A DNA stretch of 64,000 nucleotides from the NCBI GenBank assembly GCA_000531095.1, contig HG799462.1, positions 1,039,932 to 1,103,931 on the forward strand. The letters run 5' to 3'. A program made the translations under genes and the position numbers. This stretch comes from Gemmata massiliana (GTDB lineage: Bacteria > Planctomycetota > Planctomycetia > Gemmatales > Gemmataceae). This document shows, in pieces, positions 17,214 through 26,542 of this stretch. A model generated the notes under the pieces. That model was not told the origin of the DNA. It saw nothing but the letters and a program-made list of their open reading frames with translations, and searched no databases. The first letter of the stretch is position 1. Each line of letters starts with the position of its first letter.

Positions 17214-17722
17214 CAGGGCGTCCCCTCGAACTCGCGTTCGATCTCCGTCAGCGCGTCGCGCATCGACAGCACGGGTTCTTGCGACCGAAGGGCGAGGAAG
17301 TAATCGTCCGTGAGGTCGTCGTTGGGGTGAAGGTGGTCGTAGAGTGCGAAGAACGCGCGCCGCAGGCGCGCGTGTTCGGCGGTGAGAGCGCGAATGGTCG
17401 CTCCCAGTGAACTCGCCTCTTCTTTAGTGCGAAGCGGGTGCGTGGGGGGTACGTTCCCGCCTCGCGCAAGAAGCGCGAGTACGGTTTGCCCCTCAGCTTC
17501 CATAATTTCGGGCGTTTGGCTGCGGATGTGTGCGGCAGTTGCTTCGTCCAGCACCCCGGCTGTGGCCGGGTCTTCAAGTATCGCGCGGCACCAGTGGCGC
17601 AGGTTCGAGCACCGCGCACGAAGTGCGACTGCTTCCCGCTCCAAACCGTCGGCAGAGTCGCTCGACTGCGGGGTGTAGCCGTTCGAGTCCGCGGGGGGCG
17701 TATTGGGAGCCGTGTCGTCCAT
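17213..17722 (-). CDS. Hypothetical protein upstream of the RelE-like gene
   Basis: This 169-residue soluble protein has a disordered N-terminus (MDDTAPNTPPADSNGYTPQSS) and predicted helices (EREAVALRARCSNLRHWCRAIL; ATIRALTAEHARLRRAFFALYDHL). No family is recognised. It overlaps the downstream 103-residue gene by the TGATG junction. If that gene is a toxin, this one would sit at the antitoxin position, but its length and lack of a DNA-binding motif argue against a standard antitoxin. Confidence 0.6.
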   Translation of the reverse strand: MDDTAPNTPPADSNGYTPQSSDSADGLEREAVALRARCSNLRHWCRAILEDPATAGVLDEATAAHIRSQTPEIMEAEGQTVLALLARGGNVPPTHPLRTKEEASSLGATIRALTAEHARLRRAFFALYDHLHPNDDLTDDYFLALRSQEPVLSMRDALTEIEREFEGTP

Positions 17723-17770
17723 TGCGATTCTCCGTGACGACTTCAGTTTAACGCCCCCGCGACGGTTATG

Positions 17771-19702
17771 TCAGCCGTTCAGTTCCACGGCCTCTTCCCA
17801 GTGCTGGTACAGGAGCGCGAGGGCGTTCTTCGATTTCTCCAGGTCGGCCATCGTGTCGCGGAGTCGCGTCGCGTCCTTGTACACGTCGGGCGTTTGCATC
17901 GCGGCTTCGAGGTCCGTGATCTTCTGTTCGGTCTTCGCGATGTCCGCTTCGAGGTCCGGTACTTTCCGGTACGGGAACTTCCGTTTGGGCTTTGCGGGTT
18001 TCGCGTCGCCTATTGGCGCTCGTGGGGCGCTCGCGGGTTCATTTCCGCTGGCCTTCCGACCGGAGCCAGCCTTTTCGTTCGCTTTGTCAGCCTGTTCGCG
18101 GGCCTGACGCAGCAACTCGTAGGTGTCGTAGTTGCCGTAAACGACTTCCGTAGTGCCGTCGGCGAAGACGATCATCAGGTCCGCGACGCGGTTCAGGAAG
18201 TAGCGGTCGTGGCTCACGACAATACACGTGCCCTCGTATTCTTTCAGCGCCTGTTCAAGCGAGTCGCAGGCCCAGATGTCGAGGTGGTTTGTCGGTTCGT
18301 CGAGGATGAGCAGGTTCGCGCCGTTCACCGTGAGCTTCGCGAGCGCGGCCCGCGACCGCTCGCCCCCGGAGAGTGATTTGATGGGGTGCTCGACGATCTC
18401 GCCGTGCAGCCCGAAGCTGCCGAGCAGGTCGCGCATCTTCTGCTCAGTCTGCTGCGGGTCGTCGTCGGGCCACACGGCCCGGATCACGCTCTTTTCAGGG
18501 TCGAGGATCGCGAGGTGCTGATCGAGGTAGCCCGGGAACACGAGGTGCCCGCGCTGCACGAGACCGCTCGTGGGTTCCTCTTCCCCGAGTAGGATCTTGA
18601 GCAGCGTCGTTTTGCCACAGCCGTTGGCGCCCATGATCCCGAGGCGCTTGCCGCGCGGGAGGTCGAAGTTCAGGTTCTCGAACAGCTTCTTCTCGCCGAA
18701 CCGCTTCGTTAGGTCTTCCGTGTGGAACACGACGTCGCCAGAGCGCGTGACTTCGCTGAACGCGATGTTCGGACCGCTCACCTTCGTGGGCTTTTCGATT
18801 CGGTCGATCCGGTCGAGCGCCTTCACACGCGACTGGGCCTGTTTCGCGAGCTGTCCGTAGTGCGCCCGGCGGATGTACTCTTCTTGCTTCTCGATGTATT
18901 CCCGCTGCGCCTCGAATTCCTTCAGCTCGCGCTCGAACTTCTCGTCGCGGAGCCGCACGTACTGTTTGAAGCTCCCGGGGTAACTCGTGATCTTCCGCTG
19001 GTGCAGCTCGAACGTCTTGTTCGTCACCTTGTCGAGGAAGTACCGGTCGTGGCTGACGACGAGCATGCCCTCGGGTTGCTGTGCGAGGTAGTTTTCGAGC
19101 CACCGCGTGGTGCTGATGTCGAGGTGGTTGCTCGGCTCGTCGAGGAGCATCACGTCGGGCGCGGAGAGGAGCAGCTTCGCGAGTAGCAGTCGGCGCTGCT
19201 GGCCGCCGGAGAACGTGTTCACGTCGCGGTCGAGGTCCGTGGCCTTGAACCCCAGGCCCGCGAGCACGCCCTCGACCTTGTGGTCGAGTTCAAATGCGTC
19301 GTGGTGGCGGAGCAGTTCGGTGAGGCGGTCGAACCGTGCGCTCAGTTGCTTGTGCTGGATCTCGTCGGTCGCCGCGGCGAGTTCTTCCGCCACGCGCTCG
19401 AACTCGCGCTGCGTTGCGAGCAACTCGTTGAACGCGCTCTTCGCTTCCTCGAACAGCGTGCGCCCGACGGGGAACTCGGCGACCTGCTGGAGCAACCCGA
19501 GGCGCGCGCCCGCGTGCAGTTGGACTTTCCCGGAATCGGGTTCGTCCAACCCCGCGAGGATGCGCAAGAGGGTCGTTTTGCCGGCCCCGTTTGGGCCGAC
19601 GAACCCGACCCGCTCGCCCGCGTGGATCTCGAACTCCACGTCTTCAAAGAGCGGGGTCGCGTCGTACCCGCGGGACACGTTCGTACAGGAAAGGAGCAGC
19701 AT
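17771..19702 (-). CDS. ABC-F family ATPase (Uup/EttA-like)
   Basis: This 643-residue protein has two tandem ATPase domains and no membrane segments. Domain 1 has Walker A GPNGAGKT (36-43), signature FSGGQQRR and LLDEPSNHLDI. Domain 2 has GANGCGKT, LSGGERSR and LILDEPTNHLDI. A charged interdomain linker (KFERELKEFEAQREYIEKQEEYI region) and a C-terminal coiled-coil arm (VPDLEADIAKTEQKITDLEAAM region) are typical of Uup. ABC-F proteins act at the ribosome or, for Uup, in genome stability. The 3' end is isolated from the next gene; repeats lie directly upstream of its start. Confidence 0.93.
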   Translation of the reverse strand: MLLLSCTNVSRGYDATPLFEDVEFEIHAGERVGFVGPNGAGKTTLLRILAGLDEPDSGKVQLHAGARLGLLQQVAEFPVGRTLFEEAKSAFNELLATQREFERVAEELAAATDEIQHKQLSARFDRLTELLRHHDAFELDHKVEGVLAGLGFKATDLDRDVNTFSGGQQRRLLLAKLLLSAPDVMLLDEPSNHLDISTTRWLENYLAQQPEGMLVVSHDRYFLDKVTNKTFELHQRKITSYPGSFKQYVRLRDEKFERELKEFEAQREYIEKQEEYIRRAHYGQLAKQAQSRVKALDRIDRIEKPTKVSGPNIAFSEVTRSGDVVFHTEDLTKRFGEKKLFENLNFDLPRGKRLGIMGANGCGKTTLLKILLGEEEPTSGLVQRGHLVFPGYLDQHLAILDPEKSVIRAVWPDDDPQQTEQKMRDLLGSFGLHGEIVEHPIKSLSGGERSRAALAKLTVNGANLLILDEPTNHLDIWACDSLEQALKEYEGTCIVVSHDRYFLNRVADLMIVFADGTTEVVYGNYDTYELLRQAREQADKANEKAGSGRKASGNEPASAPRAPIGDAKPAKPKRKFPYRKVPDLEADIAKTEQKITDLEAAMQTPDVYKDATRLRDTMADLEKSKNALALLYQHWEEAVELNG

Positions 19703-19730
19703 GCGTGAACCGTAAAGGGTACCGAAGAAC

Positions 19731-19948
19731 CTAACCCCCCGACCCCCTTCCCTGAAAAGGAAGGGGGAGAAAAGCAGAAGACAAAGCCAACTGCGTTCCA
19801 GTCACCAGTATTAAGCCCCTCTCCGTTTAGGGGAGGGTTTACAGCCCCCCCGACCCCCTTCCCTGAAAAGGAAGGGGGAAGAAAAGCAGAAGGCCGGACT
19901 TAGCCCCTCCCTTTTTAGGGGAGGGGTTGGGGAGAGGTCGTTTTTGAA
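19731..19948. repeat. Cluster of palindromic repeats between the ABC-F and IMPase genes
   Basis: At least four units lie in 218 bases. Two direct copies read ccccccgacccccttccct, then gaaaaggaaggggg (19736-19781 and 19845-19892), each followed by gaaaagcagaag. A ctctccgtttaggggag unit lies near 19819, and a ccctccctttttaggggagg unit at 19904-19927. Same family as at 13133, 16301, 32621 and 35564. Confidence 0.85.
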
Positions 19949-19960
19949 CCTCTCTCCACT

Positions 19961-20770
19961 TCAGCTTAACAGGATGCCGAGCAGTTCGGGGTGAACTCCG
20001 GGGTTCCCCGCGATGAGATCGGGCCGGTACGGGTCGAACGGCTTGCCGTCGGTGGTACTGAGCACGCCGCCGGCTTCGGCGATGAGGGCGGCGCCGGCCA
20101 TCACGTCCCACGGGTAGTTGTCGTAGGCCCAGTACCCGTCGAACCGCCCCGCGGCCACATACGCCATGCTGAGCGCTGTCGACCCGTTGCGCCGGAGCGA
20201 TTGGGCGTGCTCGGTGAGCTTCTTCCAGGCTTCCAGGTTGCGGAGTTGTTTTTGGTAGTTCGCCGGGAAACCGGTGCTAATCATGCCGTCGGTCACGCCC
20301 GGCACGGTGCTCACGCGGATCGGCTTGTCGTTCAGGAACGCTCCCATTCCGTCCGCGGCGCTGAAGAGTTCGTTCTGACGCGGGTCGAGGATCACGCCGA
20401 CGATAGCCTTCCCCGCGTGCCACAACCCAATGGACACGCAGTACGCCGGCACGTCGTGAACGTAGTTCGCGGTGCCGTCGAGCGGGTCCACGACCCACGC
20501 CGGCGGCGCATCGCTCGACGGGCGCACGTCTTCGGGCGATTTCCCGACGGAGTCCTCTTCACCGATGAAGACGTGATCGGGGAAGGCGCCGAGCAGAATA
20601 TCCTTCACGATCTTCTGCGACGCGGTGTCCGCGTCGGTGACGAGGTCCGCGCGGCTCTTTTCGCGGACGGAGAACTTGGTGCGCCAGCGCTCCAGTTCGG
20701 CGGCCCCGCGGCGCGCGGCCTCGATCGCAACGGACAGGTACTCGCGCAGGCGTGTGGGTTCTGTGCTCAT
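19961..20770 (-). CDS. Inositol monophosphatase family protein
   Basis: This 269-residue phosphatase starts at the ATG at 20770 (MSTEPTRLREYLSV). Family motifs are complete: IGEEDS (metal-binding Glu), WVVDPLDGTANYVH (the DPxDGT motif) and YPWDVMAGAALIAEAGG (WDxAxG motif). Such Mg-dependent enzymes hydrolyse inositol-1-phosphate or related sugar phosphates or nucleotides (SuhB, CysQ or HisN types); the sequence here does not distinguish them. An upstream extension to 20833 adds residues without similarity. Confidence 0.93.
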   Translation of the reverse strand: MSTEPTRLREYLSVAIEAARRGAAELERWRTKFSVREKSRADLVTDADTASQKIVKDILLGAFPDHVFIGEEDSVGKSPEDVRPSSDAPPAWVVDPLDGTANYVHDVPAYCVSIGLWHAGKAIVGVILDPRQNELFSAADGMGAFLNDKPIRVSTVPGVTDGMISTGFPANYQKQLRNLEAWKKLTEHAQSLRRNGSTALSMAYVAAGRFDGYWAYDNYPWDVMAGAALIAEAGGVLSTTDGKPFDPYRPDLIAGNPGVHPELLGILLS

Positions 20771-20861
20771 GCGGGAATGATACACCCGGACCCCGCGCCC
20801 GTCCCGAGAGCCGAACCTGCGGGGCGGCGTCACTTCACTCCGGGTGAACGGTTGTGGCTCG

Positions 20862-22055
20862 TTACACCGAACCCGCGGGAACCAGTGTAATGCGAACGGC
20901 CTGCGGGTTGCAGCGGATTCGCAGCGGTTCCTTCCCGCTCACGCCGCGGTTCACGACCATTGCGGTCCCACCCTCCTCGAACACACCGTAGTCGAAGCGC
21001 CGACCGTATACACTCGGAACGAAGATCGACCCGATTAGCGGAACGCGAATCCCGCCGCCGTGAACGTGCCCGCACAGCATCAGATTGATGTGGTGCGCGA
21101 TGCCCCAGTAGAAGTTGTCCGGCGTGTGGCTGAGACAGAGACGGAACGTGCCCGTCGGTGCGCTGGCTAAATCGGGTTCCGGCGTGAACCACGGCCCTTC
21201 GTGACCGACCGCCACACACGTTACCCCACGAACCGTGACCTCGCGCCAGCCGTTGCCGAGCACCGCGTACCCGGCCGCGGCCAGTTCCTCGCGGACGCGC
21301 TCGGGTTCGTGGTAATTGTCGTGGTTGCCGAGAATGGCGAGCTTCGCCTCGGTCGCATTCAGCCGCCCGAGCAACGGGCGAATCCATTCGCGGTGGGCGT
21401 CCGAGTCCACGAAGTCCCCTGCGAGACACACTACGTCGGGTGTCGGCCCCGCGGTCAGTTCGTCGAAGATGCGGTCGAAGTACACGCGGCTCGGCGTGCC
21501 GTGGAAGTGCAGATCGCTGACGAGCAGGATCGTGAGGCCGTCCCACGCGGGCGGCAGGTTCGGCAGTGCGAGCGTGAGGTTCGTGAGGTCGAACTTGAAG
21601 GCGCAGTTTCCGGGCACTCGTACCGCGCCCCGGTGCTTACCGTTGCCGACCAACTGCTTGCCGTATTCCGGCCACAGGTCGAGTGTGCGCGTGTCCTCTT
21701 TCACCAAGCACCGCGGCGGTTCTTGACGCGCACGCCGAACGGTGACGTACACGAACACGAGTGCGAAATAGCCGCACGCCATTACGTAGAGGTACGCGCC
21801 CGCGTGCAGCACTGCGCCTTCGTCCCAGGGGCGCGCAGAAGCATCATCGGGAGGTCCGAAGGTCGCGATGGGTCGGCTCGTCGCGAACCAGACCACGAGC
21901 GGGAACGCGAGGATGGCGACGCCAGTGAGCAGGCGCCACACCTTGAGTGGCTTTTTCGGGAGCGCCCGGCCGTACAGGTTGTTGAGCACCGCGGTCCAGA
22001 TGCTCGCGTGCCCGATCCACGCCACCGCCACGGCAAATACGAACAAAATCGACAT
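20862..22055 (-). CDS. Membrane-anchored metallophosphoesterase
   Basis: This 397-residue protein has hydrophobic segments in the first 110 residues (FVFAVAVAWIGHASIW; LLTGVAILAFPLVVWF; AYLYVMACGYFALVFVYV), then a calcineurin-like phosphoesterase domain. Metal-binding motifs appear in order: SDLHFH (Asp, His), AGDFVD, GNHDN, and GHVHGGG. It resembles YaeI/YkoQ-type membrane phosphoesterases that act on lipid or nucleotide substrates. The substrate is unknown. Confidence 0.9.
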   Translation of the reverse strand: MSILFVFAVAVAWIGHASIWTAVLNNLYGRALPKKPLKVWRLLTGVAILAFPLVVWFATSRPIATFGPPDDASARPWDEGAVLHAGAYLYVMACGYFALVFVYVTVRRARQEPPRCLVKEDTRTLDLWPEYGKQLVGNGKHRGAVRVPGNCAFKFDLTNLTLALPNLPPAWDGLTILLVSDLHFHGTPSRVYFDRIFDELTAGPTPDVVCLAGDFVDSDAHREWIRPLLGRLNATEAKLAILGNHDNYHEPERVREELAAAGYAVLGNGWREVTVRGVTCVAVGHEGPWFTPEPDLASAPTGTFRLCLSHTPDNFYWGIAHHINLMLCGHVHGGGIRVPLIGSIFVPSVYGRRFDYGVFEEGGTAMVVNRGVSGKEPLRIRCNPQAVRITLVPAGSV

Positions 22056-22217
22056 CCCAACATGCTACGGCCGACCGCGAACGGCGTCCGCGCGGGCGAA
22101 GACTCGCGTGCAGTGTGAATTTCGCGTGTAGCCCGGTCGCGGGCCGGAAGTGCTCTGCGTTTAACCCGTAACCGTTCACCGCCCACACCCACACTAAAAC
22201 TTGAGGCCAGTACCGTC

Positions 22218-22904
22218 ATGAGCGGCCCGCTCTTCCACCCCCACCGTCGTGCGTTCCTCGGCGCACTCGGCGCCTCCCTGTTCGCGTCGCCGACCCTGTT
22301 CGCGGAACAGTTGCTCCGCACGCCGCCCCTGACGGAAGGGCCGTTCTACCCGGACAAGATCCCGCTCGACACCGACAACGACCTCATCATCATCGGCAAG
22401 AACACCACCCCGGCCGTGGGCGAGATCACGCACCTCACGGGCAAGGTGTTCGACATCAACGGGGCGCCCGTGAAGAACGCGACCGTCGAAATCTGGCAGT
22501 GCGACGCGAACGAAGTGTACCTCCACTCGTCCGACAGCACCCCGAAGGCCAAGCAACAAGACAAGAACTTCCAGGGATTCGGCCGCTGCACCACCACGGA
22601 GAAGGGCGAGTACCGGTTCCGCACCATCAAGCCGGTTCCGTACCCCGGGCGCCCCGCGCCGCACATTCACTTCAAGGTGAAGAAGGGGAACCGCGAGCTG
22701 CTCACCAGCCAGTTCATGATCCGCGGACACGTGGGTAACGCGCGCGACGGGGTGTTCGGTGGCGTCCGCGACGTCATCGACCGCGAACTGATCCTGGTGG
22801 ACTTCAAGCCGGTCAAGGACTCGAAAATCGGCGAGTTGCAGGCGTACTTCGAGATCGTGCTCGGTCTCACGCCCGACGAGAAGGACATGAACCTGCGCCG
22901 GTAA
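22218..22904 (+). CDS. Intradiol ring-cleavage dioxygenase (protocatechuate dioxygenase-like)
   Basis: This 228-residue protein has a Tat-like leader (HPHRRAFLGALGASLFASP) and the intradiol dioxygenase fold: TEGPFYP near residue 40, VEIWQCDANEVYLH, NFQGFGR and PYPGRPAPHIHFKV. Likely non-heme iron(III) ligands are Y101, Y142, H149 and H151. Family members cleave catechol-type rings using O2. The tail ends about residue 228 with no extra domain. The loop between the second Tyr and the His pair is shorter than in classical protocatechuate dioxygenases, as in other small exported homologues. Confidence 0.9.
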   Translation: MSGPLFHPHRRAFLGALGASLFASPTLFAEQLLRTPPLTEGPFYPDKIPLDTDNDLIIIGKNTTPAVGEITHLTGKVFDINGAPVKNATVEIWQCDANEVYLHSSDSTPKAKQQDKNFQGFGRCTTTEKGEYRFRTIKPVPYPGRPAPHIHFKVKKGNRELLTSQFMIRGHVGNARDGVFGGVRDVIDRELILVDFKPVKDSKIGELQAYFEIVLGLTPDEKDMNLRR

Positions 22905-22954
22905 CCGCGCGGGTCGAATCGAAATACACCACATTCATTTTTGGAGACGCACAG

Positions 22955-23698
22955 ATGCGAATGGCAGCGCTGGCATTATTCGTGGGCGGATTGCTCGCGG
23001 TCGGTTCGTTCATCAACGCCCAGCCACCCGGGGGCGGGAAAGGTGGCAAGGGCGGTGACAAGGGAGCCAAGGGTGGCTTCGGCGGACCGGGTGGGGGTCG
23101 GGCCTCCAGCGCCGAAGAGATGGTGACGCGGCTCATGGCCTTCGACAAGAACAACGACGGCAAACTCTCCAAGGACGAGGTTACGGACGAGCGGCTGAAA
23201 CCGCTGTTCGACCGCGCCGACGCGAATAAGAAGGGCGTCCTCACGAAGGACGAGCTGACCGCGTTCTTCACGAAGGAAATGGCCGCTCTCGGTGCGGGCG
23301 GTCCCGGTGGTCCTGGTGGAGGCGGACCGGGCGGTGGGCGCCCGGGTGGTCCCGGGGGCGGATTCGGGATGGGCGGCGGGTTCGGTCCGCCTCCGCTCGG
23401 TCAGGTCATGCCGGTGTTCCTCCAGGACCAACTGAAGCTGACCGACGCTCAGAAGAAGCAACTCGAAGCGATCCAGAAGGACGTGGACACGAAGCTCGAA
23501 AAGCTCATGACCGAAGAACAGCGGAAGACGTTCAAGGCCATGAAGGAACGCGGCCCCGGTGGTCCGGGCGGTCCCGGTGGGTTCCCGGGTGGACCGGGCG
23601 GCTTCCCCGGCGGTCCCGGTGGGCCAGGTGGCCCCGGTGGGTTTCCGGGTGGTCCCGGTGGACCGGGCGGCAACCCACCCCCGCCTCCGGAACGGTAA
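22955..23698 (+). CDS. Secreted EF-hand/Gly-rich protein
   Basis: This 247-residue protein has a signal peptide (MRMAALALFVGGLLAVGSFINA), then a Gly/Lys-rich linker and a pair of EF-hands with DKNNDGKLSKDE and DANKKGVLTKDE. The second loop lacks the usual Asp/Gly at some positions and may not bind calcium. After a Gly-rich spacer, a helix of charged residues (LTDAQKKQLEAIQKDVDTKLEKL) resembles the LTxxQ helices of periplasmic CpxP-like proteins. The C-terminus is a long PGGPGGF repeat. It follows the dioxygenase gene by 50 bases and probably shares its transcript. Confidence 0.85.
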   Translation: MRMAALALFVGGLLAVGSFINAQPPGGGKGGKGGDKGAKGGFGGPGGGRASSAEEMVTRLMAFDKNNDGKLSKDEVTDERLKPLFDRADANKKGVLTKDELTAFFTKEMAALGAGGPGGPGGGGPGGGRPGGPGGGFGMGGGFGPPPLGQVMPVFLQDQLKLTDAQKKQLEAIQKDVDTKLEKLMTEEQRKTFKAMKERGPGGPGGPGGFPGGPGGFPGGPGGPGGPGGFPGGPGGPGGNPPPPPER

Positions 23699-23705
23699 AA
23701 ACGCC

Positions 23706-23735
23706 GAACCCCGCCCCTGATGAGGGGCGGGGTTC
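23706..23735 (+). terminator. Intrinsic terminator
   Basis: A 13-bp perfect stem (gaaccccgcccct) with a 4-base loop lies just after the EF-hand gene, followed by gatacttt. Confidence 0.75.
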
Positions 23736-23878
23736 GATACTTTGAGGCTTCACTTCGCAGCGATTTATATCGTTCTGTTGCCCATATGAGTGATCCGCAT
23801 ACCCTCTCTTCCCCTGATGTTGTGAGCGGGCTATAATCGCCAGGGTCTTCACGCCCACCTCCGGAGAAAGGCCGGCTC

Positions 23879-24211
23879 ATGGCTACGGCATCACCACTCC
23901 CGGAAGTTGCTCCCGAACAAGAGACTGAGACCAAGACGCGCCGGCAGCCGCCCTATGCGGTCATCCTGCACAACGATGATCTGAACACGATGGAGTTCGT
24001 CGTGAGCGTGCTCCGCAAGGTGTTCGGCTACACCGTCGAAAAGTGCGTGAAACTCATGCTCGACGCGCACCAGAACGGCAAAACGGCAGTATGGATCGGG
24101 GCGATGGAAGTGGCCGAACTGAAGGCCGACCAGATCCGTTCCTGCGGCTCCGACCCGTTCGTCAAACAGGGCGGGCACCCGCTCGGTGTGAGCATCGAAC
24201 CCGCAGCCTGA
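23879..24211 (+). CDS. clpS: ATP-dependent Clp protease adaptor ClpS
   Basis: This 110-residue protein has a disordered N-terminus and the ClpS core: PYAVILHNDDLNTMEFVVSVLRKVFGY, KLMLDAHQNGKTAVW and a final GxGPxxAE-like part (SDPFVKQGGHPLGVSIEP). ClpS binds the N-domain of ClpA or ClpC and delivers N-degron substrates. The substrate-binding Asn-Asp-Asp is present. No clpA or clpP is in the window. Confidence 0.93.
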   Translation: MATASPLPEVAPEQETETKTRRQPPYAVILHNDDLNTMEFVVSVLRKVFGYTVEKCVKLMLDAHQNGKTAVWIGAMEVAELKADQIRSCGSDPFVKQGGHPLGVSIEPAA

Positions 24212-25666
24212 CCTGAAGTTACACTTACGACGCCGCTGAAAAAGACCCGGACACATTCGCACTCGATTCCCCTCGTCCTTCAAAGTCCCTTTCCCGGTTC
24301 ACGACGACCGGCGAAGAAAAAGGGAAAGAAAATCGCAAAGCGCGCGAACCACCCCTCAGGAACCCGTGTCCGAGATGAGCAACCGCACCGGGGGTTCGCC
24401 CCGGTGTCCGGTCGTTGAATCTGAAAAATGGGAAAAATCGGCGAGAGTCGATTGCCAAGCGGCTTACGGCTAGTTACTGTTACTAGTCCGTGGCCGGGCG
24501 ATCCCGGCTCGCGTCGTTTTAACGTGTCCTCTAACCCTAATTTCCTCTAACCGTTCGCGATGACTTCTTAATTCATCATCTGACACGGCTCTCAACCGTG
24601 TCACAACGTCCGCGGAGGTGTGCGATGGCCCTGAACAACCTGAAGACCCTGACGATGAAGACCGCGATTGTGGCCAGCGTGAAGCTGACCGCGACGCCGG
24701 CCGATCGCCTTGGTCTGGGGTTCGCGGCTGGAGCCTATTCAGCGGACGACCTGTCCCAGGGGCAATTCCCGTTGCCCCACAATCCGGAACCTGAACAGGT
24801 CCGGGCACGACAGGAACAGTCCGCACCGCCAATGCGAAAGCAGACGCGGGTGGGCGTTCCGGACGCCGTGCCCCCGGCCGGTCGGGTCGGATGTCTTTCC
24901 CCTGGTTCCCGTGCCGTCGTCTCGTGGCCGTCCCTATCCGGTACAAGCCGGACAGAGATAGTCACAGATTCCCGGTGGGATCGCTTGACCCCAGTAAGCG
25001 TCGCCAGAAGCCGAATTAGCCGCGACTGCCAATCGCCGGCTCGGAATAGCGACAAACAAGGCTTACTGAGGAAAGTGACCCCGGCGATGACGGCCGGAAA
25101 GTGAGGTGACCACTGGCATAAACGCATCCCCGATTCGGATTGACCACGAGGGCCGGTACACCGGCTCAGATGAACAACCGTAGTCGTTGCGCGTTTACGC
25201 GATGGTCACAACCAGGACTTTTAACCTTTATCACGCTGGTCCCGGATTGGTGCGAGTGAGACCTCGTCGGGTCGCACGGTGCGCCGGTGCCACGAAGCAG
25301 ACGAAGGCCCCGGGCTTTCAGTCGCTTTGTGACAAGTGCCGCCGCATGTGACGTCCCACGAACGGGTCACCTCACCCCAACCCCTGGGCAAAAGCCGCCG
25401 CGGCTTTCCCGGTTCCGGTTCCCGACGATTGTTCGCGCCGATGTCCCTTTCTCAGCAGAGGGGCGCCCGGAGCGGTCGCGGTGCAGCCTATTCGCTGCAC
25501 GCACCGCAAGGGAAAGGTGCGAGTCGGTGAGCCGCTACCCAGAAGCCGCCCGGACGCGGGAACGAGCCGCCCCCTTCTCTGATCCGAGGAGGGCCGTGTT
25601 CCCGAACCGGTCGCGCGTCGCCAGCGCCGCAAAACACGGGACAAGGATCGGGACAGGAACCCAATC
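24212..25666. other. Gene-poor region of about 1.45 kb
   Basis: No convincing coding gene is seen between clpS and the sigma factor gene. One frame, 24625-25104 plus strand (MALNNLKTLTMKTAIVASVK...), is open for 159 codons and has GGAGG upstream, but its composition is odd (many Arg/Ser, no recognisable domain). I do not call it. A hairpin after clpS is at 24386-24406. The region may hold a regulatory RNA or promoter structures. Confidence 0.5.
24386..24406 (+). terminator. Candidate terminator after clpS
   Basis: An 8-bp perfect stem (caccgggg/ccccggtg) with a 5-base loop sits 175 bases after the clpS stop. It has no strong T-run. Confidence 0.45.
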
Positions 25667-26263
25667 ATGAGCTGGACCGAAATCACTGTGTTGGTTGAGC
25701 AGGCGAAGACGGGCGACCGCGAGGCTTACGGAGAACTGGTCGCCCGGTTCCAGAGCAGCGTTTACGCGATGGCGCTGAGCCGGGTGCGCGACCCGCTCGA
25801 GGCCCAGGAACTGGCCCAGGACGTGTTCGTCCACGCGATGCGAAAGCTGCCGCAGTTGCGCGACCCCCGGTGCTTCGCCGGGTGGTTGCGGCGGATCACC
25901 GCGCGGATGGCGATCAACCGGTTGACCCGGCGCGGCCCGCTCTTCGGGGCCGACACCGAGGTGCTCGACGCGGTCGAGGCCCGGACCCGGACCGCGGAGG
26001 AGCAGTTCGCGGTCGGCGAGGCCGTCGATCAGCTCAAGGAGGGGCTGGCCGAGTTGAAGCCGCTCGATCGGCAGACCCTGGAAGCGTTCTACATCCGGGG
26101 CCGGAGCCTCAAGCAGATCGCGCGGGAGTTCGCGGTCCCGACGGGGACCGTGAAGCGGCGGTTGCACGTCGCCCGGTTGCGGTTGAAGGAAGTTCTCGAG
26201 GGCATCGACCCGTCGCTGGCGGAGCGGTTCGCGACCGACGGGGCGGAACTGGCCGCCGTGTAA
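25667..26263 (+). CDS. ECF-type RNA polymerase sigma factor
   Basis: This 198-residue sigma-70 family factor has region 2 (residues of about 15-80: EAQELAQDVFVHAMRKLPQLRDPRCFAGWLRRI) and region 4 (about 115-180: LKPLDRQTLEAFYIRGRSLKQIAREFAVPTGTVKRRLHVARLRLKEVL), with no region 1.1 or 3, as expected for an ECF factor. A cognate anti-sigma factor is not seen next to it. It stands alone, bounded downstream by a strong terminator. The next gene downstream (LCCL protein) may belong to its regulon, but nothing in the sequence proves it. Confidence 0.92.
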   Translation: MSWTEITVLVEQAKTGDREAYGELVARFQSSVYAMALSRVRDPLEAQELAQDVFVHAMRKLPQLRDPRCFAGWLRRITARMAINRLTRRGPLFGADTEVLDAVEARTRTAEEQFAVGEAVDQLKEGLAELKPLDRQTLEAFYIRGRSLKQIAREFAVPTGTVKRRLHVARLRLKEVLEGIDPSLAERFATDGAELAAV

Positions 26264-26289
26264 CGTAAGTTGAGTCGGTAACTTTTTGG

Positions 26290-26315
26290 CGCCCCGGGGT
26301 TGGTACCCCGGGGCG
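26290..26315 (+). terminator. Intrinsic terminator of the sigma factor gene
   Basis: A perfect 11-bp stem (cgccccggggt) with a 4-base loop is followed by ttacatttta. Confidence 0.8.
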
Positions 26316-26542
26316 TTACATTTTAGTGCGCCGGTGTTGAAATCGAGAAAGGCGCTTTACGGCGCGAAACATTTCGCGGATGATCTTCATCATGAACGAA
26401 CGCGCGGGTCGGCGAATTGGGGTAGTAGTCACATTGTGATGTCGGTTAGCCTATCCCGGTCAACTTCCCGGCCCGCGCGCGGGGAAGCGGACACTTCCCG
26501 ATTGAACTGAGAGCGGCTCCTAACTTTTCGGAGGGCGACCCC

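Noticed and set aside
23277..23690. CRISPR-like or satellite repeat from the ggtggtcccggt motif
   Set aside because: It is the coding sequence for Gly/Pro-rich repeats in the secreted EF-hand protein, without spacer structure.
24625..25104. 159-codon frame with GGAGG upstream
   Set aside because: No domain, odd composition, and no sign of conservation in the sequence itself. It is noted within the gene-poor region instead.
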